Origin: a virus
Strand: one strand, 5' to 3'
DNA length: 21,665 nucleotides
Virus record (IMG/VR): IMGVR_UViG_3300008110_002223
Coordinates: 1 to 21,665 of that record
A program made the translations under genes and the position numbers. The notes under the pieces were generated by a model. That model did no database searches. It had not been told where the DNA came from and was given only the letters and a program-made list of their open reading frames with translations. Positions 1-6,607 of this stretch are shown in pieces; the stretch's first letter is position 1, and every line of letters starts with the position of its first letter.

Positions 1-1
1 T

Positions 2-67
2 CAATCTGCAATAGATCGTCTGGCTAATGCAATTTACATTTTAAATAGTAATACTCCTATACTATGA
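2..67 (+). CDS. C-terminal end of an unidentified upstream gene (partial)
   Basis: Frame 2 is open from the window edge to a TGA at 65-67 and gives about 21 residues ending in NSNTPIL. The stop overlaps the ATG of the next gene as ATGA, the usual tight coupling in phage operons. That overlap is the main reason to believe this frame. Too little is present to name the product. By position just ahead of the small terminase it should belong to the late structural block, for example a neck or tail-completion gene, but this is inference only. Confidence 0.6.
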   Translation, partial: QSAIDRLANAIYILNSNTPIL

Positions 68-453
68 ATAAATTGAATAATAACTTATCTGAAATTTTAG
101 ATGTAGAACCTATTGAAGTAACAAACAATATTGTTTTCGAACCCTTAAATGATATCGATGATGATGCAGAGTTCGCTCGTCAAAATATTAGGCATCTTAT
201 AGAAAAAGGTAACGATGCTATAGAGGGAATTTTAAATGTTGCTAGAGCTTCTGATCATCCAAGAGCATATGAAGTTGCCGCAAATATGTTGAAACACTTA
301 ACGGACATGAATAAAGATTTGATGGAAATACAAAAAAGAAAAAAAGATTTACAACCAAAAGAATCTTCACCTACAAATGGTATTACTGTTGATAAGGCTG
401 TGTTTGTAGGATCAACTAAAGAATTAGTAAAACTTTTAAAGAGTAAAGAATAA
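64..453 (+). CDS. 16: Terminase small subunit (T4 gp16-like)
   Basis: A 129-residue protein matching the small DNA-packaging subunit of T4-like phages. The N-terminus is acidic, followed by a helical core (about residues 35-95, containing FARQNIRHLIEKG and ARASDHPRAYEVAANMLK) that resembles the ring-forming coiled core of gp16. The basic, variable tail ends in a KELVKLLKSKE helix. In T4, gp16 forms rings that regulate the ATPase and nuclease of gp17 when packaging starts. The ATG overlaps the upstream stop (ATGA), and its own TAA overlaps the next start (TAATG). Gene 17 lies about 2.5 kb downstream, so the usual 16-17 pair is interrupted here by appendage genes and a Dps gene. The call rests on remembered family resemblance and synteny. 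Confidence 0.85.
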   Translation: MNKLNNNLSEILDVEPIEVTNNIVFEPLNDIDDDAEFARQNIRHLIEKGNDAIEGILNVARASDHPRAYEVAANMLKHLTDMNKDLMEIQKRKKDLQPKESSPTNGITVDKAVFVGSTKELVKLLKSKE

Positions 454-911
454 TGGCACTAACAAAAATAAAACCTAATGCTGTTGATGAGACACTAGAC
501 TATTCATTTGATGATGTAAATGCAAATACAATGTCTGTTTTAGGCACTTCTACTTTTCAACAAGTAACAGAAAAAATACAAACAAAAACTGCAGCTACAG
601 GTACGGTAACTCATGATTATTCTTTAGGCACTTTATTTTATCACAGTTCAATCTCTGCAAATTTTACTGCAAATATTACAAATGTACCTACAACAAATGA
701 TAGAAGTATTGTGGTAAGTTTAGTTTTAGATCAAGGTGCAACAGGATATATTCCTAATGCGTTACAAATTGATGGTTCATCACAAACAATTAATTGGGTT
801 GGCGGTGCTACTCCAACTCCTATAGCCAATAAAAAAGAAATAGTTTCTTTTGTTTTGCTAAGAGTTTCAAGCAATTGGATCGTGTTGGGTTCAATTTCAA
901 CATATGGTTAA
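453..911 (+). CDS. Tail-appendage/structural protein of the 'MALTKIK' type
   Basis: A 152-residue protein with the opening MALTKIKPNAVDET that recurs in appendage proteins of marine T4-like phages. The rest is rich in Thr, Ser, Asn and Val with alternating hydrophobic residues, suggesting a beta-structured domain, and it ends in VLLRVSSNWIVLGSISTYG, an ending typical of these proteins. There is no signal peptide or membrane segment. The start overlaps the gp16 stop (TAATG). It is probably a virion fibre or baseplate-attached component, because it heads a run of three fibre-like ORFs. No enzymatic motif is visible, and the exact role and place in the virion are unknown. Confidence 0.65.
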   Translation: MALTKIKPNAVDETLDYSFDDVNANTMSVLGTSTFQQVTEKIQTKTAATGTVTHDYSLGTLFYHSSISANFTANITNVPTTNDRSIVVSLVLDQGATGYIPNALQIDGSSQTINWVGGATPTPIANKKEIVSFVLLRVSSNWIVLGSISTYG

Positions 912-913
912 AG

Positions 914-1651
914 ATGCCTAGAGTAAATACCCTTACATCTGTAAGTCCAAATTTGGTCATAAGTGGTGATGGAGAATTTTATTCTTTTTCTGCAAACACA
1001 ACTTCTGTAAATGAGGGTAATACAGCGTTATTTACTGTCTCTACCAGAAACGTAAGTGAGACAACTTTATATTGGACTATAGTTGCAGTATCCGGCGATT
1101 TAAATAGTTTAGATGTAAATTCTTTGTCTGGTTCTTTTAGTCTGACTTCAAATGTAGGAACTTTTCCAATAACATTAACAGAAGATTCTTCAACAGAAGG
1201 TACTGAAATTTTTCAAGTACAACTAAGAAAAAATTCTATATCAGGAACAATTGTAGCAAACTCTAGTTTCATTATAGCTAACGATACATCATTATCACCA
1301 TCATATACTCTTACTGCAAACACAACTTCTGTCAATGAAGGAAGTACAGTTTCGTTTACAGTAGATACACAAAATGTAAATGATGGCACAGTTTTGTATT
1401 GGACCACTTTAGGTGTTAGTGGTACAATAAATGCATCCGATTTTTCAGGATCTCAAATCGAAGGTACAGTTACAATCAACAGTAATGCAGCTTCTTTTAT
1501 TAGAACTTTATCTAACGATGTTACTACAGAAGGAACAGAATCTTTTAGAATACAATTGAGAAGAACATCCAATACAGGAACAATTGTAGCAAATAGTGCA
1601 GTAGTTACACTGTTCCATCTGGAGTTACTAGAATATCTGTGGTCTGTATAG
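914..1651 (+). CDS. Tail fibre/adhesin, N-terminal part with two Calx-beta-like repeats; frame broken at the 3' end
   Basis: I start this ORF at ATG 914 (MPRVNTLTSV), just after the previous stop; an in-frame ATG at 875 would overlap that gene by 37 bases. The 245 residues hold two copies of a roughly 108-residue beta domain. Each copy begins with SANTTSVNEG or TANTTSVNEG and ends with TEGTE, a QLR strand and GTIVANS, as in Calx-beta-type domains of phage fibres and bacterial adhesins. After the second GTIVANSAVVT the frame reads LFHLELLEYLWSV and stops. In the -1 frame the same DNA reads YTVPSGVTRISVVCIGG, the usual lead-in to a glycine-rich fibre domain. The real product was therefore probably one protein continuing into the next ORF. 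The repeats suggest host-surface binding. Confidence 0.7.
   Translation: MPRVNTLTSVSPNLVISGDGEFYSFSANTTSVNEGNTALFTVSTRNVSETTLYWTIVAVSGDLNSLDVNSLSGSFSLTSNVGTFPITLTEDSSTEGTEIFQVQLRKNSISGTIVANSSFIIANDTSLSPSYTLTANTTSVNEGSTVSFTVDTQNVNDGTVLYWTTLGVSGTINASDFSGSQIEGTVTINSNAASFIRTLSNDVTTEGTESFRIQLRRTSNTGTIVANSAVVTLFHLELLEYLWSV
991..1593 (+). repeat. Two-copy intragenic repeat encoding the Calx-beta-like domains
   Basis: An 18-base string beginning TGCAAACACAAC is identical at 991-1008 and 1315-1332 (spacing 324). Another, AGGAACAATTGTAGCAAA, is identical at 1243-1260 and 1576-1593 (spacing 333). These mark the start and end of two tandem domains. The second copy ends just before the frame break, so unequal recombination, or assembly collapse between further copies, is a natural explanation for the break. 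Confidence 0.75.
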
Positions 1652-2451
1652 GCGGTGGAGGCGGCGGTAGTAATTCGGGAACATTCACCAATCCATCTGG
1701 AGGTGGAGGTGGAGGATTATCTTATAGAAATAATTTTACGGTAACGCCGGGAGAAACATTATATTTTACCCATGGCGCTGGAGGTCAAGGAGCTACTCTA
1801 GTAGGATCTTGTGCTACTTTATGGAGAGGTTCACCTTTTCAAGCAGGATCAACTTTAATTTGTGGCGCTTATGGTGGATATGGCCGAAGCGCAGAGGGTG
1901 ATGATGGTATACCTAATGCAATCGGTGGAAATGGAGGAGCAAGATTAACACATAATTCAAGTATTCCAGCTTCACCTAATATAGTTAGTGGTAGTGGTGC
2001 TGTGTCTGGGTCGGATGGTGGCGGCCAAGGCGGCCGAGGAGGAACTGCAACAGGAAATACAAGAGCTGCCGGTGGCGGCGGTGCTGCTGGATATGCCGGC
2101 ACTGGTGGCAACGGAGGTTCTTCGGGTGATGGTTTAAACGGAGCAGGCGGCGGTGGAGGCGGCGGAGGATCAGGAACTTCAAGTGCTGGTGGTGGAGGAG
2201 GAACTTTACCTACAGGACAAAGTTCAAATGGTACAGGAGGAACAGGAGGAACTACCGGCGGCAATGGCGGTGGAGGAACTACTATCTATAATTTTGCTCA
2301 AAGAGGTAGAGCTTATGGCGGCGGCGGCGGTGGAATAGTTGGATCCTACTCTAATACATTTCAAAATGGTGTTGGCGAAATGGGGTGTCTCAGAATCATT
2401 TGGCCAGGTGATACGAGACAGTTCCCTTCTACAAGAACCACTGACGAATAA
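1639..2451 (+). CDS. Glycine-rich tail fibre/adhesin domain (C-terminal part of a broken fibre gene)
   Basis: A 270-residue frame dominated by poly-glycine runs (GGGGGGS, GGNGG, GGTGG) that ends in GCLRIIWPGDTRQFPSTRT, a conserved end of glycine-rich fibres in marine T4-like phages. The only in-frame start near 1639 is a GTG with no ribosome-binding site, inside the strand ISVVCIGGGG. Homology reaches upstream to about 1603 (SYTVPSGVTRIS), and this frame is open from 1597. It is therefore not an independent gene but the continuation of the Calx-beta ORF in the -1 frame. Such domains probably pack as polyglycine helices, as in the T4-like gp38 adhesin, and carry receptor specificity; that role is inferred. 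The GGC/GGT codons make it a GC-rich, recombinogenic island in an AT-rich genome. Confidence 0.75.
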   Translation: MVCIGGGGGGSNSGTFTNPSGGGGGGLSYRNNFTVTPGETLYFTHGAGGQGATLVGSCATLWRGSPFQAGSTLICGAYGGYGRSAEGDDGIPNAIGGNGGARLTHNSSIPASPNIVSGSGAVSGSDGGGQGGRGGTATGNTRAAGGGGAAGYAGTGGNGGSSGDGLNGAGGGGGGGGSGTSSAGGGGGTLPTGQSSNGTGGTGGTTGGNGGGGTTIYNFAQRGRAYGGGGGGIVGSYSNTFQNGVGEMGCLRIIWPGDTRQFPSTRTTDE

Positions 2452-2454
2452 ATA
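2447..2454 (+). promoter_or_regulatory. T4-type late promoter (AATAAATA) before the dps-like gene
   Basis: AATAAATA differs from the T4 late consensus TATAAATA only at the first base. It overlaps the end of the fibre gene and lies 21 bases before the start at 2476. A leader with AAAGGAA follows it. The gp55 factor encoded in this window is the expected reader. Confidence 0.6.
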
Positions 2455-2475
2455 AACACTTTAAAGGAAATAAAA

Positions 2476-2910
2476 ATGGAAACATTAGTAGAGATGATGA
2501 AAAAAGTATTAGCAGATACTTTTGCTATGTACTTAAAATCACACAACTATCATTGGAATGTAGAAGGTTCTAACTTCCCACAATATCATGATTTTTTTGG
2601 TAATTTATATCAAGAACTTCATGGTGCAGTAGATCCTATTGCGGAACAAATTCGTGCATTAGATGCTTATGCGCCAGGTTCTTTTAGTAGATTTATGGAA
2701 TTAACAGACATTCAAGATGAAATGAATGTTCCTCTTGGTACAGACATGGCAAGAAAATTGATGACGGATAATCAAATGGTATTAAATAGTTTGAATATGG
2801 CTTTAAAATTGGCTGAACAGTTTGATCAACAAGGTCTAATGGACTTTCTTGCAGGTAGAATCGACACTCACAACAAACACGCTTGGATGTTACGTAGTAT
2901 CTCTAAGTAA
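2476..2910 (+). CDS. Dps-like ferritin-family protein
   Basis: A 144-residue protein of the Dps/ferritin-like four-helix family. The first helix carries HNYHWNVEG and the second YHDFFGNLYQELHGAVDPIAEQ. His26, His38, Asp53 and Glu57 match the spacing of the intersubunit ferroxidase ligands of Dps (E. coli His51, His63, Asp78, Glu82). The position of E. coli Asp67 is Gly42 here, with an Asp at 39 instead. The C-terminal GRIDTHNKHAWMLRSI is also typical of the family. Dps proteins store iron using peroxide and some coat DNA; this one lacks the long Lys-rich N-terminal tail used for DNA binding in E. coli. It has its own late promoter and an AAGGAA ribosome site, and its stop overlaps the gene 17 start. 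Late expression beside packaging genes suggests protection of newly made DNA or a virion role, which is inference. Confidence 0.88.
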   Translation: METLVEMMKKVLADTFAMYLKSHNYHWNVEGSNFPQYHDFFGNLYQELHGAVDPIAEQIRALDAYAPGSFSRFMELTDIQDEMNVPLGTDMARKLMTDNQMVLNSLNMALKLAEQFDQQGLMDFLAGRIDTHNKHAWMLRSISK

Positions 2911-4532
2911 TGAATGACGGTTATCTTGGTAATGAACGCTTAAAGAAAGTTGGCGTTGAACTCACATACACTGAAGAACAAGCTGTTGAAATTGTTAAGT
3001 GTATGGAAGACCCCGTTTATTTCATTAGAACATATGTTAAGATTGTCAACGTAGACCGTGGTTTAGTTCCTTTTGATATGTGGCCATTTCAAGAAGAAAT
3101 GGTTAAGTCTTTTCATAACAATCGATTTTCAATTGCAAAAATGCCTCGACAGGTTGGTAAAACAACCACAACGGTTGGTTATATGTTGTGGTGTGTTTTA
3201 TTTCAAGAAGAATATTCAATTGCAATCTTGGCCAATAAAGGTCAACTAGCACAAGAAATTCTTTCGAGAATACAGAAGGCCTATGAGTATTTACCTATTT
3301 GGTTGCAACAAGGTATTATAGTTTGGAATAAAAGAAATATTGAACTTGAAAATGGTTCTAAAATTTATGCTTATGCAACCTCAGCAGCTGGTGTTCGAGG
3401 TGGTTCGTATAATTTAATTTTCTTAGATGAATTTGCTTTCGTTCAACATAATATGGCACTTGATTTCTTCCAGTCAACGTATCCTGTTATTTCTTCTGGA
3501 CAAACATCAAAGGTTATTATTGTTTCTACTCCAAATGGATTGAATCTGTTTTACAAAATGTGGACAGATGCAATTGAAAATCGTTCGACTTATGTTCCGG
3601 TTGAAGTTCATTGGTCTATGGTACCAGGTAGAGATCAAAAGTGGAAAGAAGAAACGATACGCAATACCTCTGAAGAACAATTTAGAGTCGAGTTTGAAAC
3701 TGAGTTTATTGGTTCTTCCGCAACACTGGTTTCCGGTGTAAAATTAAGATCGTTGGCTTTCTTCAATCCAATACACTCAGAAGAAGGTCTGGACATTTAT
3801 GAACAACCACAGAAAGATCGATTGTATATTTGTACAGTAGATTGTTCTGAGGGTGTTGACAGAGATTATTCGACAATTAATGTAATAGATGTTTCTCAGG
3901 TACCTTACAGACAGGTTGCCAAATATAGAAACAATAAGTTACCATTATTGTTTTTTCCAACAATAATTTATTCTTTGGCAAACAAATATAATGAAGCCTT
4001 CGTATTGATTGAAACAAATAATGTGGGTCAACAAGTTGTGGACATTTTACATTATGATCTAGAATACGAAAACGTCTATAAGATTGACCACCATCATATT
4101 AAAGGTCAGACGATTTCTGGTGGATTTAAACGATCTGCAAACTTTGGTGTTAAAACTACCAAAACTGTTAAAAAAATTGGTTGTGCCAACTTGAAAACGT
4201 TGGTAGAAAATGATAAATTAATCATTAATGACTTTGATACAATTGCAGAATTAAATACTTTTGTACGTCAGAAAGATAGTTATGCAGCCGAAGAAGGTAA
4301 TAATGATGATTTGGTCATGGGTCTTGTATTGTTTTCGTGGTTATCTGCACAATCGTATTTCAAAGAAGCCACAAATATAGATATAAGGAAGGTTCTTTTA
4401 GAAGAAAATGACATGTTAGGTGACGAACAATTGACGCCTTTTGGTATCATAGATGATGGTAGAGAAGAACCTATCGTAGATTCATCTGGAGACCATTGGT
4501 CGACTAGAGGTTATACACCTTCAACTTTCTAA
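2910..4532 (+). CDS. 17: Terminase large subunit (T4 gp17-like packaging ATPase-nuclease)
   Basis: A 540-residue protein with both halves of the T4 packaging motor. In the ATPase half are an adenine-binding MWPFQEEM (residues 57-64), a Walker A RQVGKTT (80-86), a Walker B LIFLDEF (169-175) and a coupling motif VSTPNG (205-210). In the RNase H-like nuclease half, the probable metal ligands are Asp311 in VDCSEGVDRDYS, Glu368 in LIETNN and Asp466/467 in NNDDLVM. The protein cuts concatemeric DNA and pumps it through the portal into the prohead. It is near the length of the marine homologues (T4 gp17 has 610). The ATG overlaps the dps stop (TAATG), so the two are probably translationally coupled. 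No damage is visible. Confidence 0.97.
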   Translation: MNDGYLGNERLKKVGVELTYTEEQAVEIVKCMEDPVYFIRTYVKIVNVDRGLVPFDMWPFQEEMVKSFHNNRFSIAKMPRQVGKTTTTVGYMLWCVLFQEEYSIAILANKGQLAQEILSRIQKAYEYLPIWLQQGIIVWNKRNIELENGSKIYAYATSAAGVRGGSYNLIFLDEFAFVQHNMALDFFQSTYPVISSGQTSKVIIVSTPNGLNLFYKMWTDAIENRSTYVPVEVHWSMVPGRDQKWKEETIRNTSEEQFRVEFETEFIGSSATLVSGVKLRSLAFFNPIHSEEGLDIYEQPQKDRLYICTVDCSEGVDRDYSTINVIDVSQVPYRQVAKYRNNKLPLLFFPTIIYSLANKYNEAFVLIETNNVGQQVVDILHYDLEYENVYKIDHHHIKGQTISGGFKRSANFGVKTTKTVKKIGCANLKTLVENDKLIINDFDTIAELNTFVRQKDSYAAEEGNNDDLVMGLVLFSWLSAQSYFKEATNIDIRKVLLEENDMLGDEQLTPFGIIDDGREEPIVDSSGDHWSTRGYTPSTF

Positions 4533-4535
4533 AAA

Positions 4536-4543
4536 CATAAATA
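4536..4543 (+). promoter_or_regulatory. T4-type late promoter (CATAAATA) before gene 18
   Basis: CATAAATA lies just after the gene 17 stop and 44 bases before the sheath start at 4588. It matches the NATAAATA late element of marine T4-like phages. A strong AGGAGA ribosome site sits at 4575-4580, showing that 4588 is the authentic gene 18 start. Confidence 0.7.
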
Positions 4544-4587
4544 GACAATAAAAGAATTTATTCAGCCTGAAAAAAGGAGATTTAAAA

Positions 4588-4668
4588 ATGGCTTTTCAAC
4601 TATCACCAGGTGTGAATGTCTCAGAAGTTGATTTTATGCAAATGACATTCGTGTGGTTCGTTCAGTAG
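4588..4668 (+). CDS. 18: N-terminal fragment of the tail sheath gene 18, out of frame with the rest
   Basis: ATG 4588 with a good AGGAGA site gives MAFQLSPGVNVSEVD, the conserved start of marine gp18 sheaths. It then reads FMQMTFVWFVQ and stops at 4666-4668. The body of the sheath continues in another frame, where the DNA from 4632 reads FYANDIRVVRSVG. In intact sheaths I remember about 60-70 residues (a TSTG-type region and the following strand/helix unit) between VSEVD and the ANDIRVVR-like strand. Here those bases are absent, not merely shifted. The junction lies within about 4627-4640, around a short TTTTA. This is the true translational start of the damaged gene. Confidence 0.85.
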   Translation: MAFQLSPGVNVSEVDFMQMTFVWFVQ

Positions 4669-6560
4669 GATCAACCGCAAATAATGCTACAGTGGATGCA
4701 GCAGGTATTTCCATCAAAAATAAAACAGATTATGAAGAACAGTTTCCTATTGCGGAAAATGTATTCGATGCAGGAAGTTACCCTAGAGTTTTTGCTGCCA
4801 AATATCCAGGCGCATTAGGTAATGCCTTAAGAGTTTCTATGTGTGATGCAAATACAACTATACTTTCTACCTGGACATATAGAGATGAATTTAGTGCAAA
4901 TGCATCAAACTCAGCTTTTGCTGTTACAAAAGGTATTAGTAAAGATGAAATTCATATTGTTGTTGTAGATAGAACAGGAGCAATTTCTGGAACAGAAGGA
5001 ACAGTTTTAGAAAAATTTGGTTTTGCTTCCAAATTAAAAGATGCCAAAAATGAAGATGGAACTTCAAACTATTATGTTGATGTTTTAAACAGTAGATCAA
5101 AGTATATTTGGTGGCTAAGCCATCCAATAGTAACTACAAATTGGGGTAGAACTTCTTCTAATTTGTTAGATGATTCAAATTTTATTAGTGCTAATAAACA
5201 GTTGGATGCACTTACATCCACAACATTTGATTTGTCTGGAGGAACAGACGTAGAACCAACTGCTGGAAATAGAAATTCTTCATATGACCTTTTTGATAAC
5301 CCAGATTCAGTTGATGTTTCATTATTAATGACCGGAGAAACTGTTGGTGATACAATACCAGACCATTTAATTTCAATGGCAGAAAATAGAAAAGATGTTT
5401 TGGTTTTCATATCTCCCGAACAATCAGATTGTGTAAATAATTCAGGTAGTGAGGTTACTGATATAAGAACTTTAAGGGATACTATAACGTCATCTTCTTT
5501 TGCTGTTATGGATTCTGGATGGAAATATCAGTACGATAAGTATAATGACGTTTATCGTTGGATTCCTTTAAATGGAGATGTTGCTGGACTATGTGCTAGA
5601 ACTGATATCGAAAGAGATCCTTGGTTCTCACCAGCAGGATTTAACAGAGGTCAAATTAAGAACGTTGTTAAACTTGCTTGGAATCCAACCAAAGCTGAAA
5701 GGGACAGTTTATATAAAATGGGTATCAACCCAGTAGTTACATTCCCTGGTGAAGGCACCGTATTATATGGTGATAAGACCTTATTGTCAAGACCTTCTGC
5801 ATTTGATCGTATCAATGTTCGCCGCCTATTCATTGTTTTAGAGAAAGCGATTGCGAGAGCATCTCGTTCATCGTTGTTTGAATTTAACGATGAATTTACA
5901 AGAGCTCAATTTGTAAATCTTGTAGAACCATTCTTACGTGATGTACAAGGTCGCCGTGGTATTTACGACTACCGTGTTGTATGTGATACTACAAATAATA
6001 CACCAGAAGTTATTGATCGTAACGAGATTAACGAATTCCGCTCTCAAATGCAAGGAGACGGCGCACGCCCAAATTTATTTGAGGTTAGCATGCCGTTCCC
6101 TTCGTTTTCATTGCCAGGAAACGCACAAACAAAATTAACATTCATGTGTAAAACTGCACAATTACCAGGGTCAACTCTTGGTATTGTGCCTGTTCAATAT
6201 TTTGGACGTGAATTAAAATTTGTAGGCAATAGAACATTTGCAGATTGGACAATCACAGTTATTAACGATGAAGATTTTATCATTCGTAATGCTTTCGAAC
6301 GTTGGATGAATGGCATTAATAGTCATAGTCTAAACGTGAGAACACCTTTAGCACAATCACCATTAGGATATACTGTAGATGGAGAAGTTACACAGTATGC
6401 TAAAAATGGCGATTCATTAAAGAAATATAAATTTATCGGTCTTTTTCCGACAGATATTACTCCAATTGATGTTGACTGGGGTGCTAATGATACGATTGAG
6501 GAGTTTTCAGTGACCCTTACCTATCAATGGTGGGAGTCAATTGCAGACAACGTGGTTTGA
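4653..6560 (+). CDS. 18: Tail sheath body (gp18) fused in frame to tail tube (gp19); both sheath ends incomplete
   Basis: A single frame holds most of the contractile sheath protein followed directly by the tube protein. The nominal start at 4653 is a GTG inside the conserved strand DIRVVRSVG and has no ribosome site; the frame is open from 4632. Sheath landmarks are FAAKYPGALGNALRVSMCDA, IERDPWFSPAGFNRG, FPGEGTVLYGDKT, FDRINVRRLF, FEFNDEFTRAQFV and VVCDTTNNTPEVIDRNE (to about residue 458). In T4 and marine gp18 that last motif is followed by about 40 more residues (FVA..Y..PARSI-type strands) that link neighbouring subunits. Here the next residues are INEFRSQMQGDGARPNLFEV, the start of gp19. 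As written, the product would lack both sheath linker regions and tether a tube to each subunit, so a working virion seems unlikely. Confidence 0.85.
   Translation: MVRSVGSTANNATVDAAGISIKNKTDYEEQFPIAENVFDAGSYPRVFAAKYPGALGNALRVSMCDANTTILSTWTYRDEFSANASNSAFAVTKGISKDEIHIVVVDRTGAISGTEGTVLEKFGFASKLKDAKNEDGTSNYYVDVLNSRSKYIWWLSHPIVTTNWGRTSSNLLDDSNFISANKQLDALTSTTFDLSGGTDVEPTAGNRNSSYDLFDNPDSVDVSLLMTGETVGDTIPDHLISMAENRKDVLVFISPEQSDCVNNSGSEVTDIRTLRDTITSSSFAVMDSGWKYQYDKYNDVYRWIPLNGDVAGLCARTDIERDPWFSPAGFNRGQIKNVVKLAWNPTKAERDSLYKMGINPVVTFPGEGTVLYGDKTLLSRPSAFDRINVRRLFIVLEKAIARASRSSLFEFNDEFTRAQFVNLVEPFLRDVQGRRGIYDYRVVCDTTNNTPEVIDRNEINEFRSQMQGDGARPNLFEVSMPFPSFSLPGNAQTKLTFMCKTAQLPGSTLGIVPVQYFGRELKFVGNRTFADWTITVINDEDFIIRNAFERWMNGINSHSLNVRTPLAQSPLGYTVDGEVTQYAKNGDSLKKYKFIGLFPTDITPIDVDWGANDTIEEFSVTLTYQWWESIADNVV
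6027..6560 (+). other. 19: Tail tube protein (gp19) portion of the fusion
   Basis: These 177 codons make an almost complete T4-like tail tube subunit, which stacks in hexamers around the DNA channel inside the sheath. Visible family signatures are FRSQMQGDGARPNLFEV, FMCKTAQLPGSTLG, YFGRELKFVGNRTFADW, INDEDFIIRNAFERWMNGIN, VTQYAKNGDSLKKYKF and DWGANDTIEEFSVTLTYQWW. T4 gp19 has 163 residues, so only the first few residues, including its own start codon, seem lost. There is no ATG or ribosome site near 6027, so it cannot be translated separately. It ends just before a strong terminator, as expected for the end of an 18-19 transcription unit. Confidence 0.92.
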
Positions 6561-6562
6561 TA

Positions 6563-6592
6563 GAGAAAGAGCTCTTGCTCTTTCTCCTTTTA
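6563..6592 (+). terminator. Rho-independent terminator after the tail tube
   Basis: A perfect 10-bp stem, GAGAAAGAGC (6563-6572) with GCTCTTTCTC (6577-6586), closes on a TCTT loop and is followed by CTTTTAT. It lies 2 bases after the tube stop and separates the tail genes from the portal gene. Confidence 0.85.
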
Positions 6593-6607
6593 TAGGATTA
6601 ATATATT

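Noticed and set aside
875-914. ATG 875 as start of the Calx-beta ORF
   Set aside because: It lies inside the conserved end of the previous gene; ATG 914 immediately after that stop gives a typical MPR.NTL start.
1597-1651. Programmed -1 frameshift joining the two fibre ORFs
   Set aside because: The frames overlap suitably, but I see no X XXY YYZ slippery site or following stem-loop, and the second repeat also lacks its usual NDTS ending, which points to missing sequence.
1869-2264. Minus-strand 131-codon frame rich in proline, and overlapping frames at 1985-2182 and 2153-2338
   Set aside because: These are complements or shifted readings of the polyglycine codons; they have no ribosome site and low-complexity composition.
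4588-4670. Programmed frameshift or ribosomal bypass (as in T4 gene 60) in the sheath gene
   Set aside because: Bypass skips extra DNA, but here the conserved residues are missing from the DNA in all frames and there is no slippery heptamer.
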